DNA from: Flavobacterium pectinovorum
Lineage (GTDB): Bacteria > Bacteroidota > Bacteroidia > Flavobacteriales > Flavobacteriaceae
DNA length: 64,000 bases
Reading direction: 5' to 3'
NCBI RefSeq assembly: GCF_900142715.1
Contig: NZ_FRBX01000001.1
Span: 124,001 to 188,000, forward strand
Positions 63,158 through 64,000 of this stretch are shown here, piece by piece. A program made the position numbers and the translations under genes. The notes under the pieces were generated by a model. That model ran no database searches. It was not told where the DNA came from and was given only the letters and a program-made list of their open reading frames with translations. Each line of letters starts with the position of its first letter. The first letter of the stretch is position 1.

Positions 63158-64000
63158 TTAGTAGCTTACGTATTCAGTGATTTCAAGACCGTATCCAATC
63201 ATTCCAACACGCTTAGTTTGTTCTGTATTTGATACCAGTCTAATTTTTGAAATATCAATATCATGCAGAATTTGAGCTCCAATTCCGTAATCTTTACTGT
63301 CAATTACAATTTTTGGTGCTTTCAATGTGCCATTAGACTGTAAAGCTTTAAGTTCAGAAATTCTGTTTAGCAAGTTTACAGCAGACATATCCTGATTAAT
63401 AAAAATAATGGCACCTTTGCCGTTTTCATTAATCACCTTAAACATATCGTCTAATTGCTGTTCTGCATTATTTGTCAGAGTACCTAATAAATCATTATTT
63501 ACCTGCGAAGAGTGAATTCTTGTTAAGATAGGTTCTCCAAGATTCCACGTTCCTTTCGTTAAAGCAATATGAATTTGTTTATTTGTCGTTTGTTCGTAAG
63601 CTCTTAATCTAAAAGTTCCAAAACGGGTTTCAATATCAAAATCCTCTTTCTTAACAATTAAACTGTCGTGCTGCATTCTGTAAGCTACAAGATCTTCAAT
63701 CGAAACTAATTTTAAATTGAATTTTTTAGCCACGTTCACAAGTTCCGGCAAACGAGACATAGTTCCGTCTTCATTTAAAATTTCACAGATTACACCAGCT
63801 GATTTAAATCCTGCCAATCTTGCAAAATCAATTGCCGCTTCCGTATGTCCTGTTCTTCTTAAAACACCACCTTGTTTGGCTACCAAAGGAAAAATATGTC
63901 CAGGTCTTGCCAATTCATGTGGTTTTACATTTGCATCCGTCAGTGCTAATACTGTTTTTGCCCTGTCTGCTGCTGAAATTCCTGTTGTTACTCCATGTCC
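63158..64000 (-). CDS. ribB: 3,4-dihydroxy-2-butanone 4-phosphate synthase with degenerate GTP cyclohydrolase II domain (partial)
   Basis: The gene runs off the right edge; its frame is open from 64000. The visible part begins [14 protein letters not shown] and continues through [11 protein letters not shown] and [17 protein letters not shown], all RibB signatures. RibB makes the four-carbon riboflavin precursor from ribulose 5-phosphate. The C-terminal half has the RibA fold, but where GTP cyclohydrolase II has its three zinc cysteines (CxTG...RCDCG) this protein reads [19 protein letters not shown], with none. So the RibA part is predicted to be inactive and structural or regulatory. It overlaps no gene and is followed after one base by the thioesterase. 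Confidence 0.9.
   Translation of the reverse strand, partial: GHGVTTGISAADRAKTVLALTDANVKPHELARPGHIFPLVAKQGGVLRRTGHTEAAIDFARLAGFKSAGVICEILNEDGTMSRLPELVNVAKKFNLKLVSIEDLVAYRMQHDSLIVKKEDFDIETRFGTFRLRAYEQTTNKQIHIALTKGTWNLGEPILTRIHSSQVNNDLLGTLTNNAEQQLDDMFKVINENGKGAIIFINQDMSAVNLLNRISELKALQSNGTLKAPKIVIDSKDYGIGAQILHDIDISKIRLVSNTEQTKRVGMIGYGLEITEYVSY

Overview
The window looks like a Flavobacterium chromosome (Bacteroidota). It is AT-rich and carries SusC/SusD pairs, two hybrid two-component regulators, a type IX secretion sorting domain, Sus-style lipoproteins and the short palindromic spacer repeats typical of that genus. No transposase, phage, CRISPR or rRNA gene was seen. The only RNA gene is one tRNA-Ser near the right end.

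Layout. Positions 1-112 are the tail of a SusD gene from a neighbouring polysaccharide utilisation locus (PUL). Positions 480-8219 hold a divergent AraC regulator and a complete trans-4-hydroxyproline catabolic set: pyrroline-4-hydroxy-2-carboxylate deaminase, alpha-ketoglutarate semialdehyde dehydrogenase, hydroxyproline epimerase and D-hydroxyproline oxidase. An APC-type amino acid permease follows. Positions 8466-29216 are a same-strand run alternating peptidases and glycosidases: an S9 prolyl peptidase, a GH127-like beta-L-arabinofuranosidase, a DUF885 metallopeptidase-like protein, a DUF5695-like protein, GH42, GH43-CBM32-LamG, an M24 Xaa-Pro-type peptidase, a GH36 alpha-galactosidase and a T9SS-secreted HExxH protein. 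A sulfatase (29445-30857) is divergent from the first hybrid regulator (31304-35353). The PUL proper follows (35806-51486): surface lipoprotein, SusC, SusD, two GH30, GH2, GH27 and a double-GH43 protein. The right part holds a frameshifted membrane protein gene, an NTF2-like protein, a DUF417 protein with an AraC regulator, a second hybrid regulator followed by a GH31 enzyme, an XRE regulator, a 33-residue membrane peptide, tRNA-Ser(UGA), an acyl-CoA thioesterase and ribB.

How the genes may work together. Hydroxyproline catabolism, prolyl/Xaa-Pro peptidases, a beta-L-arabinofuranosidase of the family that acts on Hyp-linked arabinosides, alpha-galactosidases, and a GH30/GH2/GH43 set suited to beta-1,6-galactan side chains all occur in one 50-kb stretch. 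I infer a locus for complete use of plant (or algal) hydroxyproline-rich glycoproteins, meaning extensins and arabinogalactan proteins, from sugar coat to imino acid. Two sequence signals support coordination. A pair of GGTAATAT-type half-sites 21 bp apart lies upstream of the Hyp operon, the S9/GH127 run and the secreted metalloprotease. A 10-mer, TGTACTTGTT, occurs in the spacers on both sides of the first hybrid regulator. All substrate assignments are inference from families; nothing here was searched against a database.
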